From positions 186,001 through 250,000 of the forward strand of contig JANUWI010000008.1 in NCBI GenBank assembly GCA_025504975.1: 64,000 nucleotides of DNA, given 5' to 3'. A model generated the notes under the pieces. It worked only from the letters and a program-made list of their open reading frames with translations, was not told where the DNA came from and did no database searches. Source of the DNA: Plenodomus lindquistii (lineage: Eukaryota; Ascomycota; Dothideomycetes; Pleosporales; Leptosphaeriaceae). Every line of letters begins with the position of its first letter. Position 1 is the stretch's first letter. Positions 23,650-34,425 of this stretch are shown here, piece after piece. Made by a program: the position numbers and the translations under genes.

Positions 23650-25684
23650 ATGGACTCCCTTGAGCAGAATCTCACGCTTCTCAATCTTACCGTGCCGCCA
23701 CCAAAGCTTGGATTAGCAGACACTGTCGGTAATCCTTTAAATTTGCTCCGCACATATCTGGCAGAGATACTGGCTAAGATCACCGATCGTGACCTCGAGG
23801 CGGCTTATAGTTCGATCCAATGGCCAAACAACATCTTCAATGGTGATCTCGCAGTAATTGTCCCGAAGCTCCAACCCGGCGCAAAGATAGACGAAGTAGC
23901 ATTCGATCTGATTAAGAAGGTATTTCTATGTCGAGATATACTGTTCATTGTGGCAGCAGTCTGATTAGTAGCAGTTTCCTACAGATCACCCACTCTTCCT
24001 GGTACCATTGCTCGAGGGCGTACACTTCCGTGCATTCGTGAAGCCAGAAGCCCTAGCACGCTTCCTGATACCACAAATCCTGGCGATGAGATCCGGATAC
24101 GGAGCAGAAACTGAAAAGAGTCGGCGAGTGGAGGATAAGGGTCGCAAGAGACTTCTCGTGGAGTTCTCGTCCCCAAATATCACCAGTGAATTCCAAGGGA
24201 AGCATTTGCGCAGTACCATCATCGGCGCCTTCATCAGCAGACTGTTCGAAACAATGGGATGGGGCGTTACTCGCATCAATTACCTTGGAGACTGGGGCAA
24301 GCCGATCGCACTGCTGCACGTGGGCTGGGAAACATACGGCTCAGAGGAGGCATACGAAGCAGATCCAGTCAGGCATCTTCTAGAAGTCTACCACAAAATT
24401 GAGGAAGACTTCAAGCCAGAACAGGCAGCAAGCAAACAAGCACGCGATGATTTGGCAAAGGAAGGCAAAGACGAGGGTGAGGCGCAAGTCGAAATCGAGA
24501 GCAAAGGTATCTTTGCGGCACGTAACGAGGCTTTCAAGCGGCTTGAGGAGGGCGACCCAGCAATGGTGTCTTTTTGGACCCGGATTCGAGACATCAACAT
24601 TGAGAACTACAAAGAGTTCTATGAGCGACTTGGCGTGCGCTTTGATGAATACTCTGGCGAGTCGCGGGTGACTCCTGTCGTCATGACCGAAGTTGAAGAA
24701 ATGCTGAAAGCCAAGGGCCTCTCCGAAGAGAGTGGCGGGGCCTGGATTGTACATATGCAGAAGCTTGGTGCAAGAGCTGGGACAGCCATCATACGCGATC
24801 GTTCTGGAAGCAGCACCTATCTCCTCCGCGATCTTGCAGCTGTATTGGAGCGCTCGCGACAGTACTCGTTCGACAAGATGATATACGTTGTTGCAAGCGA
24901 CAACAGTGTGCACTTTTCACAGCTTATCAAGATTCTCGAGGCACTTGAGCTGGGAGATCTCGCGAAAAAGCTGCAGCATGTCAAGTTCAGCGAAGTCTCA
25001 AAGATGTCTGCAACGCTCGGGAAGGGGTACAAACCACAGACCATCCTGGATGAGTGCAAAAAGGCAATGGAAACATTGTCCGAAACTGAACCTGAGAAGC
25101 TGGCAGTGATGGGCAACTCCGATCAAGTCATTGAGGTTTTGGCGACTTCAGCGCTTTTAGTCCAGGAGCTGTCTACTCGCTCAGCCACAGTCCACGCATT
25201 CGACACCGCCGCTCTGCCTTCGTGTAAAGTTGGCTCAGGGCCTGATCTACAGTACTGGCTCATGAAGCTCCATCACCTAATGCGCGGTGTCACAGCGACG
25301 GGCGAGCTTTCAGCCGAGGATTATGACGCGCTCGCGGATGAGGATCGGGCAAATCTACTGCGCGTCTTGGCGCAGTACCCAGAGGTCGTAAATGCGACAT
25401 CCCACTCGCTCGAACCCTCAGGTATTGTGACTTATCTGGCAGCAGTGACAGAGCAGCTCGCCGAATGTTTGAGCGAGGATGAAAACGTAGATGAAGGCGT
25501 AGATGACGAGGATGACAAGGAAGAGAAGAAAGACGCCAAAGATAACGAGCAAGACATGGCACCTGGCCTCGCTGCACTCTTCGAGGCGACACGAGTTGTA
25601 CTGGAGAACGGTATGAGGTTGCTCGGCCTTGTGCCGCTATCGCATTTGCAGCCAGAAAGAGCAGACTCACCATTGGCAGGCTGA
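23650..25684 (+). CDS. Arginyl-tRNA synthetase-like protein with altered signature motifs (659 aa)
   Basis: Model: join(23650..23919,23975..25684), 659 aa; intron of 55 bp (GTATTT...GTAGCAG) joining DLIKK to FPTDHPLF. Class I ArgRS features: an N-terminal additional domain (WPNNIFNGDLAV), VEFSSPNITSEF, HLRSTIIGAF, the INYLGDWGKPIALL block, FDEYSGESRV, RDRSGSSTYLLRDLAAVLERS, DKMIYVVAS, LQHVKFSEV, and an anticodon-binding helical end with EPSGIVTYLAAVTEQL and VLENGMRLLGL. Oddities: the HIGH site, FHAGH in yeast-type enzymes, is FQGKH (Q164 G165 K166 H167); the KMSK-type loop is SKMSATLGKG (K433-M434-S435); the usual TGPYLQYAHARL is SGPDLQYWLMKL; and an acidic Asp/Glu/Lys insert lies near 610. 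It may be a second, neofunctionalised or lineage-specific ArgRS. I cannot tell from one window whether the genome holds a canonical copy. Confidence 0.85.
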
Positions 25685-26162
25685 TCTTGGACGGTGCGAG
25701 CTGTATTTCGTTCTGGTTCCATCGATGGTGTCTTTCCCAAATCCTAGTCGGCAGTTTTAATATGTCGTTATCCGCGATAGTTTGCGAGGCTGAGAATGCT
25801 CCTGGATCAGGGTTTTCCACTGCGTTTAGTGTTGGCGGTGTTTCGACTTTTGATTACTACACATGTACATATACCATGCTTGCAGAGTTTAATGACTTAC
25901 GATCCATTTCTAAGATTATTGGAGCAATATGCTGACGCTTCTTCCTTTATTCGAGGTGGCTCGAAAAATTCTGTAGTGGGATCGAAGCAGTAGTGGGGTA
26001 GTTGCCCACAAACAGATTTTTCTACCAACAAACAATGCGAGGCTCCTTTTTTGCACAGAGCAAGAGATAACGGACACTCATATTACAATAATTCTCAAAA
26101 ACCTCAACAAATCATCCGATATGGTAAGCTTCATCACTCTTCTACACATGTCCATTTCTAAC
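25685..26162. other. 3' flank of ArgRS-like gene
   Basis: Nothing gene-like. A short open frame (25687-25935) starts immediately after the ArgRS stop codon and is most likely 3' UTR. Confidence 0.5.
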
Positions 26163-26259
26163 TCCGCTCAGGTCTAGTGGCTAGGATTTGCCGCTCTCAT
26201 CGCAGAGTCAGTTCACTGTACAGTGCCGGCAAGGCCCGGGTTCGATTCCCGGTGTCGGA
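26163..26259 (+). tRNA. tRNA-Glu(CTC) with 26-nt intron; acceptor stem damaged, possibly a pseudogene
   Basis: The D-arm GGTCTAGTGGCTAGGATT, T-arm CCGGGTTCGATTCCCGG and 3' acceptor strand TGTCGGA are those of eukaryotic tRNA-Glu. The anticodon stem TGCCG (26189-26193) pairs perfectly with CGGCA (26227-26231); the loop carries CTC at 26196-26198, followed by A37. The sequence between A37 and position 38 (26200-26225) is a nuclear tRNA intron at the canonical site. Only four of seven acceptor pairs form normally: the 5' strand reads TCCGCTC against TGTCGGA, leaving two mismatches and one wobble, and the usual U8 is A. The T-run at 26267-26272 is a good Pol III stop. It is either a working but unusual tRNA or a recently damaged one. 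Confidence 0.72.
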
Positions 26260-26266
26260 AACCTTG

Positions 26267-26272
26267 TTTTTT
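26267..26272 (+). terminator. Pol III T6 terminator of the tRNA-Glu gene
   Basis: Six consecutive T residues begin 8 nt after the last tRNA base, the normal RNA polymerase III stop. Confidence 0.7.
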
Positions 26273-29200
26273 GCCGGTTTGATTGCTGTTCGTAGGCGTA
26301 GTGTGGGTCTGTGGGGGGTGAATGGAGGTGTAGGGATGTAGGACAGCAACGCAACGCCGAAAACAAGTGGAATAACCCTCAAATTCTCTCCTGAGATCAT
26401 GATTATCGCATTTGTCAGAAACACTTTTTTTTTGGCAGCAAGAAGCTTTGCAATTGAGTAGAAATCAAGTTTGGTGGATTTAACGATATGTTTGGTGGTG
26501 CTAAGGGCCGGAAAACCAGATTCTAATGGCGCGCGAACATCAGAAGTCGCTTAATTTTGCATCTGCTTTAGTGGCCTCACAGCTGTACGAGAGATGAAGT
26601 GTACTGCGCACTTTTTGGGCAACAAGCTTTGTTACTACCTATCACATTGCTAAACTTACTTGACTAGCAGGCTAGACATCTTTCATGCGCCTAAATTTCC
26701 CAGCGTCCATCGCGGATAAGAGCTTATATATTATAAGAGCTTAAACACTTGACATTATAGCAGCAACAAGATGATTCGTGAAGGCACTCCATGCGACAAA
26801 TATCTCACAGCATACAGAGTTTCTGCAGAGGTTCTTGAAACTCTCTAGAGTCGCGATTACATTCTATGAAAGCAGTTTTGTAGTGTCGATAGTTGTGACG
26901 TCTATTGTAATATCAAGTCTTTATGCACTGCATTACGTTACGGGGGACGCTGTAGAAGGACAAAGCAAGTTGGGGAAAACTTCTGTACAAAGGTTTTGCA
27001 ACAAAGGGTATAACCGCTACAGCTAGTAAGAGACGGCATGAATGCATACCCTAACAATGGGAGGATTGTGTATCTCTATTATCAAGACTGCTACAACGCC
27101 AAACTGCCTATAGTATCTTGATATCCCTACCTAGAGAGCACCAACGTGCTTATGCGAAGGAATTCTAGTATTAAACTTTAACGCTGTATTGCCTCCTCAC
27201 ATTGAAAAGCCATAATCTGTCGCTACAATCTCGCTGGCAGATATTATTAGCCCATCAATAGTTGTTCTTACTCTTAGGTCTTCTCCGATTGAGTTTTCAA
27301 CCTGCGACGATCACGAAGGAGCTTATGTTTGTTGAGTGCCTAGATCAACCAAAGAGCAAAGGTCTTTAGTCCGTAAAGTAGCGAGGAGAAGATAGACAGA
27401 CAGATTATAAACCACCAGAGTAAGCTTACTGTTACACATATAGTGTACAACTAAGAATGAAGTGCCTTTTATACCTAAGACTTTAACAAACTATAATAAC
27501 TATACTCATTGGTATTCCTAGAGTCTAGGGCTCAATGGACAAGAGCCTCTTCACACACTGTTTACCCTCGTTTACAGCGTTTGTTGTGTGACTGTCTCAG
27601 TCTCAGCGAAGATAATATCAAAGCCGCATGCGACGCTTGTGCTGGAAATGTAAATCGATTACGACCCAGATCTTGACCCTTAACTCGCATATCGTCGACA
27701 ATTTCCATTCGGACATTTGCTCATGTAGTCCTCATATCACTCCACCTGCTGATCTTTCAAACCCATTAGTACGTGGCTGTTATCGTAAGGATACGGACAC
27801 CCAGCAATGGACCTTGTACGCTAGAGGCACAGCCCATAATCACTAAAGCAAAATACGGTACCGATGATCATCCAATTCGTCTGGACATGGCTGCCCCGTG
27901 TTCAACTGGAGACGCTCCGATTTTTACACAACAAGCTTGAAACGGAATCTCAAAACTAAACAAGTGGAGCCTTCTCCCGGTTCTGTGGATGGCATACAAT
28001 TCGTCTGAACTTGGCACCACAGAAATCCTGGGCATGACTTCGGAAGCTTACCGTATTGACTGCTACGATCGAGGTAAAACTAGCAAGGGTTTGTGTCGGT
28101 ATCAACCAATGCACGACTCTGGTTACGCGGCTGCCAGTGGTAATCAATGTCAAAGTCAGACAAGATTAGTCAGATCTGTTTGAAACCCCTGCTAGCTTTA
28201 CCTCGATTGCAGCAGTCAATACGGTACATCTCTCCGGTGGCGTGAGAGACACGCCAGTACCTTGGGACGCTATCGATCGTTTGCGAAACCTCTTCCGCCA
28301 CAGGAGTCCGAGGCGAGGTCGTTTCGTTCCGATCACCTAGCTATTATGAGTTATTCCATTAGTTTACTGGGTTAATCCTGAAGACGTGAACTTAACACGA
28401 GCTGTAGATGCTAAAGGCATCACCACAGTACGACCAATTGCGGTTCCGGTATGTTCAGTCGCCTATCGCCGTCACGATAGTCATCTTTGGGCGTGCACGT
28501 CGAACTCTATCCCATCTTTGATACCACAAGCGTATGATTTCCATCCAAGTTGGCGATATCGACCCAAGCCCTCAACGCCGTTAACTAGCTATCCCGTGCG
28601 CCTAGTTGCACCTAGCGACGGGAATACCCTCGGCCTCTCTCTCTTTCCCCATTTGTACACATCGAAATCACAACAGCACCTCCTCGACAACCCGGAGACT
28701 CAGACTGCGCCCGAACTTAGAATTGCACGTCGGAGTCATCTTCCCGCTAACGAGTCATTATCCCCCCGTTGTAATCCCCAATACGCGCACACCCCAGGCC
28801 ATCACCGCACCCGCATGTAGACAAGCGACTATGTACACATGCCTCGGTACCCAACCCCGACCCAACCTCCACCACACTTACCACAATTCGACCATCCGAC
28901 ACCTCCGCAGCACTGTCAGACAAGACACGCCACACCGCGGCGTCTATCGGCAGTCCGTGTTCTTGCTGTGACATGCAAATGTCAGGTTCTCGAAAAGGCC
29001 CGATTAGACTAACGGATACGGACTGCGGCCCGCGGCGTGGCCCCCACCGTTTTCCCTCTCACATCTCAGGGGGCCGAAACCTGAGGTCCATGCTTTGTAA
29101 AGCTGCCTCGGGATTTAGAACAATTCATCATAGTAGTGAATCCTACATACCACGGCTAGTCGGATGGATGGGAGTTCCCGTGCATGCTGAATCGTGTGAG

Positions 29201-32200
29201 GATGTTACCACTGAATTTTCGGCGGGTATGTGTACATGATGAGCTTGGCGATCTAGCCGCTGTTGGCGCAGGCTGTCACTGGTACTATCTCAAATACATA
29301 CTGTAATCGAGTAATAGCAGAAGCCTGGAACAGATGTTGTGAGCGTTGCACGGCTCGCCACGAGGTGGTGTAGTACGGTCAAGAAATTTGCACGTCTTGC
29401 TAAAAAGGTATGATGAAGCTCGTTTCGACATTGCTAGTCACTGAAGGAGTTGATTCCGAAGAGTCTACAAGGGTACGTGGAGGATACCGTCTTGGACCTT
29501 GGGGGCAAGAGATGGTTGATGTTAGCCTGATGCGTGTAGATGTGTAGGCGTATGCATGGCCATCTTAGAAAAGTTGTGTGCCATTGTCTACATACATACT
29601 CTACATGCACGCTTGAAGACGATATAACGTTCCGCCCTGCATTAGGTGGCGGATCATGGCAGTGACGCTGATAAGCACGCAATTAACTTGCCGAAGCTGT
29701 ACCCTAGGCATGGATGCAGCAGTCACTCCGGCATTAGCTGACTGTAAGCGATGCATGTAGACACTGCCTCACGCCTCTGGGCGTGAGTGTGTGTGTGGGC
29801 TGTCTGATTGCGACACGCTACCACCGAACGACCACTTTTGAGCGAAAGCAGTCGTCGTAAGGGGAGCTTAATATGTGGCCACAATGACTCAGTTGCAGCA
29901 TTAGAAATAGCTTTTTCTACAATCACCGACCGGAGACTACTAAGGAAGCCTCAGTGACATGCGGTCGAGACTGTCCTGCGCGGCAATATTGAGCTAGCCT
30001 AGCTCGTGAGGGCATGCATCAGCAGGCGATGTCGCGCATTGCGCAGGCATGGTTAGGCGAAGCCATAGACGTGTTAGTTGTAAGTGCTCCCGTCTATATG
30101 TAGGTCTTGAATTCAATCAGTACGACACATGGTGGAGAAAGCTGGGGATTGGCGACGCACGCAGTACATGGAGTATGCAACTCCTCGACGTTAACCGTCA
30201 GCTAGTGCAAGTCTGGATTACGCGAGGCGGGGGGATCCTTCCAGTATTCCGATTGTCGGATTCGGTCAAAGAGAGAAGGCCAGGGCCTGGCTCAACCATC
30301 TCGATGGATTCGCTTGAACAGACCTTCCTTGAAGCGCTGGTGGACGTGTTGACCTGCATCCCGTGCTTACTGTGTACATATGTGAGGATGTGTGGGTGTT
30401 CAGCAGCGGAGCCTTACCATTGGCTTCATCGGCGCCAGCGCACATATTCCTAGCGATCCACTTGCCCCTTCGCATGAACGCCTGGAAGTGGTAAAGGTCA
30501 GTTCGATTGGTTCCTATTCAGTTTCATCTTAACCTGCGACCCTGGATGGCAACTTGGTGGCTTTCAGATTGACAAGTTGGTGACACCAAGAGGAGATTCC
30601 TGTGACACCAAGCTGCCTGAAGAAACCGAGTGACTTCGGGCCGGAAGTTTGCCGTGTCTGTGGTCGGGAAAGAACGATAAGTGGACACCGCAAAGCACAC
30701 ATCGCCAGGACATGTTCGAGTCTCGACGATGGTTGAGAGCACGACGTGGTTGTTGCCCATGTTGCCGCTCGGGGATGATGTGCGTCGTCACGGCTGTAAG
30801 AACGCATCTACTCGGACGTATAAGGAAAATTTGGCGAGGCTTTTATGCTCAATAGATTCTGCTGGCCAAGGAGCCTGCATGTTGGGCGCATCATTCATAA
30901 CATCTTCTCAGTGTGACACCATGCGTCTATCCGAAGAAAGATACTGAGATCCTGGCATAGCACCCTCGAGAAAGCTGGACGATTTGTAGAATTGCCGCAA
31001 ATTGTTTCACTATACAGTATCGCAGCGCAACGTCATAACTTCATTCCGTAGTTGTCGCACACGGCTCAACATCTACTCTAGTGACTGTGGTTGCGATGAA
31101 GACAGAGTACACCGCGCCGAATTTTGCATACCAGTCAGCCAATAGAACAACGTACTAGTGCTGAAGGGAGGCGCTGATAGGCCAGCTTCCCTGTTTTGTG
31201 GATTTGTTGATCGTTACCACGTTTAATACACCCACTCTTCAGCCTCATCGACACTGTATCATTGGCTGAAGCCCCTTGACGCCACACAGTGCTGATTGGC
31301 CGACCGATATACAAAAATCGGCGCGGTGTATGATGAGAGGCGAGGCCATCAAGTTTGATCTGATCGGTGAGGAGAAAAAATGCACGCCAATGAAAGCTGA
31401 TCGGCAGACGGAAACACAACCTTGAAGCGCGGACTTGCGGCACTTAGTCCTACTCGATTGGTACTCGAGCAGCATCTCGTGGCAAGCAAATCGGTGAGAA
31501 TTGGTGGCGGGCTGTTCACTGCAATGCATGCACTCGACGCTCGCCGGGCACGTCACGGATGCGCAGCTAAGAGCCGTAGTCGCACGCCACATAACGGTTA
31601 CGTACTAGCTGAAACTTGGGCCATTATTTAGGACTGACGAAACCACGAGCCCTAGGGACACGGTACATGGAGGATGACAATAGACTCTTACACGTGAGAT
31701 GGGTGAAGCACGCGGCTGAAATGAATCTGAGAACGGCGCACCTTGGTAGCCACAAAACAGGTTGAACATGAAGAAGGCCCAACAGCATGACATGAACGGA
31801 ATGAATCCCTTTGGTTCGCCCTTCTCCTTTGCAGTTGCGGATGTCCACGTCAAGGCGCGCCCCGACCAAAGCAGCCGGAGCTTGCATGGAATCGGTGCCT
31901 GTCGCGCATGGGCAGCGCAGTCGGGGTGGGTGAGATCAAGGGGTGATGCATGAGGATGGTCGAGGTGCGTGGGCGGAATGTTCCAGGTGTGCATTGCAGA
32001 GGGTCTGCGCTTTGCATGCAGGTCGTGGAGACGCCGTTGGTTGTATGTATCTACACCTAGCTCTGGAAGCTTTGCGCGTGAGATCCATGATGGGAGGCCT
32101 TTCCGCTTTGGGAAGCGATCACGTGCTCGTATTCCTGCCCACCCGCACCCATGCCAGCGGCAGGGTTGCCGCCCCGAGGTGATGGAAGGAAGACATTGAC

Positions 32201-32330
32201 ATGGCCGGCGGGAACGAGGACAGGTGACGCCGAATTCCGACTGCGTGCTGGCTGTGACTGCGGCGCCGGTCCGGCGGCCAGCACTGGCCACACGTCCGTG
32301 TCGCTGGTTCCCCTGAGTGCACCTCTCGAT
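26273..32330. other. 6-kb gene-poor, partly AT-rich block
   Basis: No supportable coding gene. 26.4-27.6 kb is AT-rich, with stops in all frames and a paired direct repeat ATAAGAGCTTA at 26716-26726 and 26733-26743. The 28.4-29.0 and 30.0-30.5 kb stretches hold open frames of 120-145 codons (28386-28820, 30049-30453) with no domain, conserved motif or intron context. From about 31.7 kb the sequence turns GC-rich, probably the 5' region of the following gene. I recognise no transposase, reverse transcriptase or LTR. Confidence 0.45.
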
Positions 32331-32375
32331 GGTGGTAGTAGTAGTAGTAGTGGTGGTGGTGGTGGTGGTGGTGGT
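32331..32375. repeat. GTA/GGT trinucleotide microsatellite
   Basis: Runs of GTA units followed by GGT units over 45 bp, about 550 bp upstream of the next coding start. They create spurious poly-Thr and poly-Gly frames on both strands. Confidence 0.95.
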
Positions 32376-32931
32376 CTCTGGCCTGGCGGGGGGGATGCTG
32401 GGGCTCCTGGCAGCAGGCACCGCTGTGGCTGGACAGTGCGGGTGCCTCGACGCTGGGTGGGATTGGGATTAGGATTAGAGTTGATGGGATCAGATGGGAC
32501 GCCCAGTGGGCCAGCTGGACAGTGCTGGAGGGGCGGGCGCGGCACACGAAGCCGGCGCCCGAGTCGACTAGCGTTCACCAGCTTCTGGCGCGAGGCCCGC
32601 GCCTGGACGACAGGGGAGTTCACGGGCTGGGCTCCCCGCTGCCGCCATGCTGCAAAGCATCAGAAGTTATGTGGGCCCCCTGTCTTCACACTGCAGCACG
32701 CTTTCCCCCCCGCGCGCTGCTTAGTGCAAACCAGTGAGATCCCGGCCTCTGCGCCCCTCAAGGCCAACTGGGGCCTTCTTCCCAACGCCGCCGCTCACGG
32801 AGCCGGCTAGGAATGAGACGCTTCACAGCTTTGAGACTGTACTCCTCCCTCTGTGCTACCGCCGCCCATCGACTGCCTCACATCTCTGCTCGTCGACCGC
32901 TACAACCCCCTTAAGAGCACCAGAGGCCTCT

Positions 32932-34425
32932 ATGCTCATCATGGGGAGCGAGTGGCACCCCCACGGGCAACTGTCCGAACCCAGTCGCTTCTCGCTGCAA
33001 ACGCTCCCAAGCGTGCGAGAGCTCATAGAATCCACCGACTCGACGTTCCACCATACCACCAACTCTGTGCTGCCTGCATCCGCCGACCGTCCTGTCTCTC
33101 GTTCCACGCCTCCGAGTGCGCCTATTCAGCCCGTCGCTGCAAACGCTCCAGCCGCGCCTGAGCACGCATCTTGGAATCCCGTCAACCACGCGAGTCCTCA
33201 CGTCAGGCAAGTCGTTCACCCAAACGCTGCATTTGGTGTACTAACATCCCGTGACAGCCCCACAAACACCACCACTCCAACTTCAGCCTCGGAACATCAA
33301 GGTTATCATTTCCCAACATACCGGACAGCAACAACTTCCTATGCTCCTTTGTTGACGTCTGGCGCTCCAGCACACGCTCAACCGCCAATTAGTAGTGCAC
33401 GCCAAGATTCCATCTTTGCGCGCCTTGAAACCAAGAAAGAACCCCAGCCTATCACGACGTCGCCAAATCTTCCCTTTCCCTCAGCTCGTCGAAGCCCAAA
33501 CCAAAGTAAGGTTCAAGTTAGCTCACGGCCCAATTCAAGTCCTACTACTACTGCGTCACCGAGTTCTGCGAATCAGACCAACTCTCATCCCCAGGTTTCC
33601 GTCTCAAGACGTACTAATTCCAGACCCCATTCGTCGAGTATACAAAGCTCTATTGCTTCAGTTGGTGCAGAGCACGTTGTTGCCCTTGCACAGACGCACT
33701 CGGGACCTAAAAACATGCACGAGACTGTCACTGTCGAGCCTCAAGGTAGCACTCAGACACGACAGCAGCGTTTCAACGTCAGATTCGCCTCGAGTAACAA
33801 TTTTAGTCCAACGACCTTTGCCACAGCACCGGCACCTAGACCAAGGCCTAGTCCTCCAGTCATGCCGGTTTCACCAGCATCCCCAGTCGAAACTGTCGAG
33901 TCACCAAGGTCCCATCCTGAGCAGCCTATCACGACTACTGAGGAGCAATCAACAATCACTCGTAACGACATTCGAAATATGACCGAACCAGCACAGGATC
34001 ACTCCCGGACAGACCGCCGAAGTCCATCTGTCGAGCGATGTCTGGGTTGCAAGGAGCCATGGAAGCGTCCAATATTTGACTTCCAAAAGCCCACTGGTAC
34101 TACGAAGACCCAGAATGGTAATGATCTTGCTACAGGCAACATGGCCATTCTGGAGCAGTTAAGAGCTCACGGCCGAGCTGCCGAGATGGAGCATGACAGA
34201 TGGAAGGAGAAACATTATCATTGCGTGCCGCGGCAGAATTACGAGCCACCAACCAAGGCCGACCAGGATGATTCACGCAGCACGCGTAGCTCAGGTTCAA
34301 ACGGCACATCGAGAGGGCCTGCGCAAAATGGCACCACCATCAAACGCACTCGAGATTCGACTCCTGATGCAGAGCAACCTAGCAAAGTGCGCAAGGTCAC
34401 TTTTGACAACGGGAAAGATGCGTAA
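32932..34425 (+). CDS. Ser/Pro/Thr-rich hypothetical protein with a CxxC and C-terminal NLS-like motif (497 aa)
   Basis: A single open frame; from ATG 32932 it encodes 497 aa starting MLIMGSEWHPHGQLSEPSRF. The second in-frame ATG (32941) has an equally good context. The frame stays open 66 codons upstream to ATG 32734, but that part looks like GC-rich leader. The N-terminal four-fifths is low-complexity Ser/Thr/Pro/Gln/Asn. Then come a short Cys motif, RCLGCKEPWKRPIFDF, a helical segment (MAILEQLRAHGRAAEMEHDRW) and a basic end with KRTRD and KVRKV, consistent with nuclear location. The composition suggests a regulatory or scaffold protein, but I recognise no family. It stands between two gene-poor blocks. 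Confidence 0.65.
   Translation: MLIMGSEWHPHGQLSEPSRFSLQTLPSVRELIESTDSTFHHTTNSVLPASADRPVSRSTPPSAPIQPVAANAPAAPEHASWNPVNHASPHVRQVVHPNAAFGVLTSRDSPTNTTTPTSASEHQGYHFPTYRTATTSYAPLLTSGAPAHAQPPISSARQDSIFARLETKKEPQPITTSPNLPFPSARRSPNQSKVQVSSRPNSSPTTTASPSSANQTNSHPQVSVSRRTNSRPHSSSIQSSIASVGAEHVVALAQTHSGPKNMHETVTVEPQGSTQTRQQRFNVRFASSNNFSPTTFATAPAPRPRPSPPVMPVSPASPVETVESPRSHPEQPITTTEEQSTITRNDIRNMTEPAQDHSRTDRRSPSVERCLGCKEPWKRPIFDFQKPTGTTKTQNGNDLATGNMAILEQLRAHGRAAEMEHDRWKEKHYHCVPRQNYEPPTKADQDDSRSTRSSGSNGTSRGPAQNGTTIKRTRDSTPDAEQPSKVRKVTFDNGKDA

Noticed and set aside
23650..26259. Idea that the ArgRS-like gene and nearby tRNA form a functional pair
   Set aside because: The tRNA reads as Glu(CTC), not Arg, and is possibly damaged; proximity is likely chance.
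26197..26424. Minus-strand 75-codon frame containing SDTGNRTRAL
   Set aside because: This is the antisense translation of the tRNA-Glu T-arm, a well-known artefact.
31605..32420. Minus-strand 271-codon frame with poly-Thr
   Set aside because: The poly-Thr comes from the GTA/GGT microsatellite; no domain or conserved block.
32151..32810. Plus-strand 219-codon frame upstream of the 32.9-kb gene
   Set aside because: Gly/Ser runs are microsatellite-derived; more likely promoter or leader.
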